Positions 6,801 to 7,293 of a stretch of 7,293 nucleotides of DNA are shown here, in pieces; position 1 is the stretch's first letter, and each line of letters opens with the position of its first letter. Source of the stretch: a bacterium. Lineage in GTDB: Bacteria; Krumholzibacteriota; Krumholzibacteriia; WVZY01. The notes under the pieces are model-generated. The model saw only the letters and a list, made by a program, of their open reading frames with translations, was not told the DNA's origin and made no database searches. The stretch covers positions 1 to 7,293 of the forward strand of contig JAPUJU010000132.1 of the NCBI GenBank assembly GCA_027296025.1, written 5' to 3'. The position numbers were made by a program, and so were the translations under genes.

Positions 6801-6939
6801 ACGCACGCTCACGTTGCTCGGCCTGGGAAAATCGTTCTTGGGCGCAAACGGGATCGTCACGGCGTTGGATGAGGCACGCGCCAGCGTCCGTGCGTGCTAC
6901 AATCGCGTGGTCAGGTCCTACCGCAAGGCAAACCGCTAA
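3883..6939 (+). CDS. glnE: Bifunctional glutamine synthetase adenylyltransferase / adenylyl-removing enzyme
   Basis: GlnE adenylylates and de-adenylylates glutamine synthetase under P-II and glutamine control. The protein has 1018 residues from ATG 3883, somewhat longer than E. coli GlnE (946), and shows the family's internal duplication. The N-terminal (adenylyl-removing) half has LGKLGG (235-240), SDID with D248/D250, RVDLRLRPDGNTGPLV, W320-E321 and GGIRDIEFIVQ (387-397). The C-terminal (adenylylating) half has SDVD with D759/D761, DFRLRGEGASAPLV and WER (824-826). Here the usual GKLGG is replaced by GSFAV (747-751), while the aspartates are kept. Start choice is uncertain: a frame open from ATG 3808 would run into glnB and is unlikely; ATG 3883 has a weak GGA six bases upstream; ATG 3895 fits a possible leaderless transcript. 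The gene diverges from glnB and converges on glnD, its partners in the same cascade. Confidence 0.95.
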   Translation: MIAAMKRTDKTTHKALVALIEEIVKASTARDVGNRLESAGFPDATNLVSTFEDVVGKLGTHDEARGQLATLFIELASSPSPTGALKNFLRFQELSGSAGAFLNTIAGGKPLREILAVVFGSSQYMSDIIIRNPGFLYWLIEQATWESEDTVEACRRSIMEDIAGFRTQESKLNGLRRAHRKHLLRIGVKDLLGLRTIEETTSCLSVRADAVVQISLDLLCGERASSKDVLTVVALGKLGGTELNYSSDIDLIYVCDDVSDDDLTALHKLGRRLTSVLSEVTAEGYLYRVDLRLRPDGNTGPLVNSLTSARIYYEDRGRPWEFQAMLKARVIAGDADVGRRFLEHIDGLIGNPSLSYSPVESISLMRTRIRENISSHEQLFNIKLMEGGIRDIEFIVQTLQMLHGQKHPDIRVGNTSTGIERLHAHRLITDVESDTMLSAYRFFRLVEHRLQMMHQLQTFSLPASADDIAVLSRRVSRGPLGTFDPEEFTAALSNHLNKVRLFSDRFFEGETVDEPSLLLLFPDENETAAKTLEKYGMTDTGTALSIVQGLAYGSFPVLVDRQTRGNFQKLLPKLLEDCALTGDPDQTLVNFANVANATRSKGAFYTLLSESAASRELFRTLTGTSSLLTQKLTRNIEILDTLLEDPQSIIDAPIKDEVPWGALDGKPSPDRLESLRRAVRSAIDTRNLAAWVLDVERLAREEIDRSATGGFPTVLPGVLTDTTRSSMASSFSVLVPDTDGFALIALGSFAVEEPRLSSDVDLLVVVHERDVETVTRKTFTLNQAFAQSGLFKLDFRLRGEGASAPLVQDVASYRKYFSDRLAAWERIAMMKSVLWYGDERVGERFFGALQEQLDRPFTAAQLDELVSARSRIESLVPKNVQALETKRSAGGRYDIDYLSAIGIFLAGESVDPGKNTSQRLDVLADAGTLTEKERADLAAALDLYRCVDYLMELQGFGFPNTSKKTDRAANHLGRTLTLLGLGKSFLGANGIVTALDEARASVRACYNRVVRSYRKANR

Positions 6940-6941
6940 CC

Positions 6942-7293
6942 TCACCCGAGCGTCTGGACGAGACGCGCGCGTACCGACCGCAGCTTCGCCGTTTTTGTTA
7001 CTTTTTTCCCACGGCTGTCCTGCACATCGAACGAGTCGATTACGCGGTTCGCTTCTGTCGAAATGCTAGCGCGATGAATCGTCAGACCCTCTTCCGAAAG
7101 GGCCCGCGTGATCTTGAACAGCAGTCCTGGCTGGTCTGTGGCAAAAATATCGATGATCGTCACATCCGGCGAGAGATCGTTGTCGAACTCGATCTTGAGC
7201 GGCACGGGGATGCCGGCGGTGTGCGTTCGTTTCCACTTGCGGATATGCTTTTCGACCTCCTCCGGAACATCGAGCCGCTCGCGCAGCACGGCA
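6942..7293 (-). CDS. glnD: [Protein-PII] uridylyltransferase/uridylyl-removing enzyme GlnD, C-terminal ACT part
   Basis: Only the last 117 codons are in the window; the gene continues past the right edge, so the nucleotidyltransferase and HD domains are not visible. The frame is open to the edge (an A and a V, GTG, precede LRERLD), so no start lies here. Residues after a charged linker (VEKHIRKWKRTH) form a C-terminal ACT domain: VTIIDIFATDQPGLLFKIT, then the GLTIHRASISTEANRVIDSFDVQD segment, ending near VRARLVQTLG and a TGA stop. This is the pattern of the last ACT domain of GlnD, which senses glutamine. GlnD uridylylates P-II at Tyr51 and removes the group when glutamine is high. The adjacent glnE and glnB strongly support the assignment over other ACT proteins. 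The stop codon is 2 bp from that of the convergent glnE gene. Confidence 0.88.
   Translation of the reverse strand, partial: AVLRERLDVPEEVEKHIRKWKRTHTAGIPVPLKIEFDNDLSPDVTIIDIFATDQPGLLFKITRALSEEGLTIHRASISTEANRVIDSFDVQDSRGKKVTKTAKLRSVRARLVQTLG

Overview
The window is 7.3 kb of ordinary, dense bacterial chromosome with moderately high GC. It carries seven genes, two of them cut by the window edges. The genes suggest a Gram-negative, probably deep-branching proteobacterial-type lineage: a bipartite glutamine-synthetase adenylyltransferase (GlnE), a uridylylatable P-II protein, GlnD, a GGDEF-type response regulator and a possible sigma-54 promoter. I cannot name the phylum or species from the sequence alone. 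No mobile element, phage gene, CRISPR array, rRNA or tRNA was seen.

Right part (3488-7293): a nitrogen-signalling cluster. The 3' end of glnD (PII uridylyltransferase) lies on the minus strand at the right edge. It converges, with 2 bp between stop codons, on glnE (plus strand). glnE diverges from glnB (PII, minus strand) across 56 bp. In the classical scheme GlnD reads glutamine and uridylylates PII at Tyr51. PII then tells GlnE whether to adenylylate or de-adenylylate glutamine synthetase. All three signal-transfer proteins are therefore encoded together. tsaD, needed for the universal tRNA t6A modification, follows glnB with a 4-bp overlap and a TTG start, so it is probably co-transcribed and translationally coupled to glnB.

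Middle (2192-2486): 295 bp without a convincing gene. It holds the 3' flank of tsaD and the promoter region of the next operon. A 16-bp match to the sigma-54 -24/-12 element with exact GG-N10-GC spacing sits about 40 bp before the next start codon.

Left part (1-2191): a three-gene minus-strand signalling operon. It encodes a response regulator with a GGDEF-family output domain (variant GGDDF, no canonical I-site), then a soluble histidine kinase, then, in a GTGA overlap, the start of a GTG-initiated multi-pass membrane protein. The last resembles the N-terminal membrane sensor domain of RegB-type kinases and runs off the left edge.

Nothing here is a clearly new system. The most informative oddities are the sigma-54-like promoter, the GGDDF output domain, the altered glycine motif in the C-terminal catalytic half of GlnE, and a compact divergent glnB/glnE promoter with overlapping -35 elements and almost no leaders.
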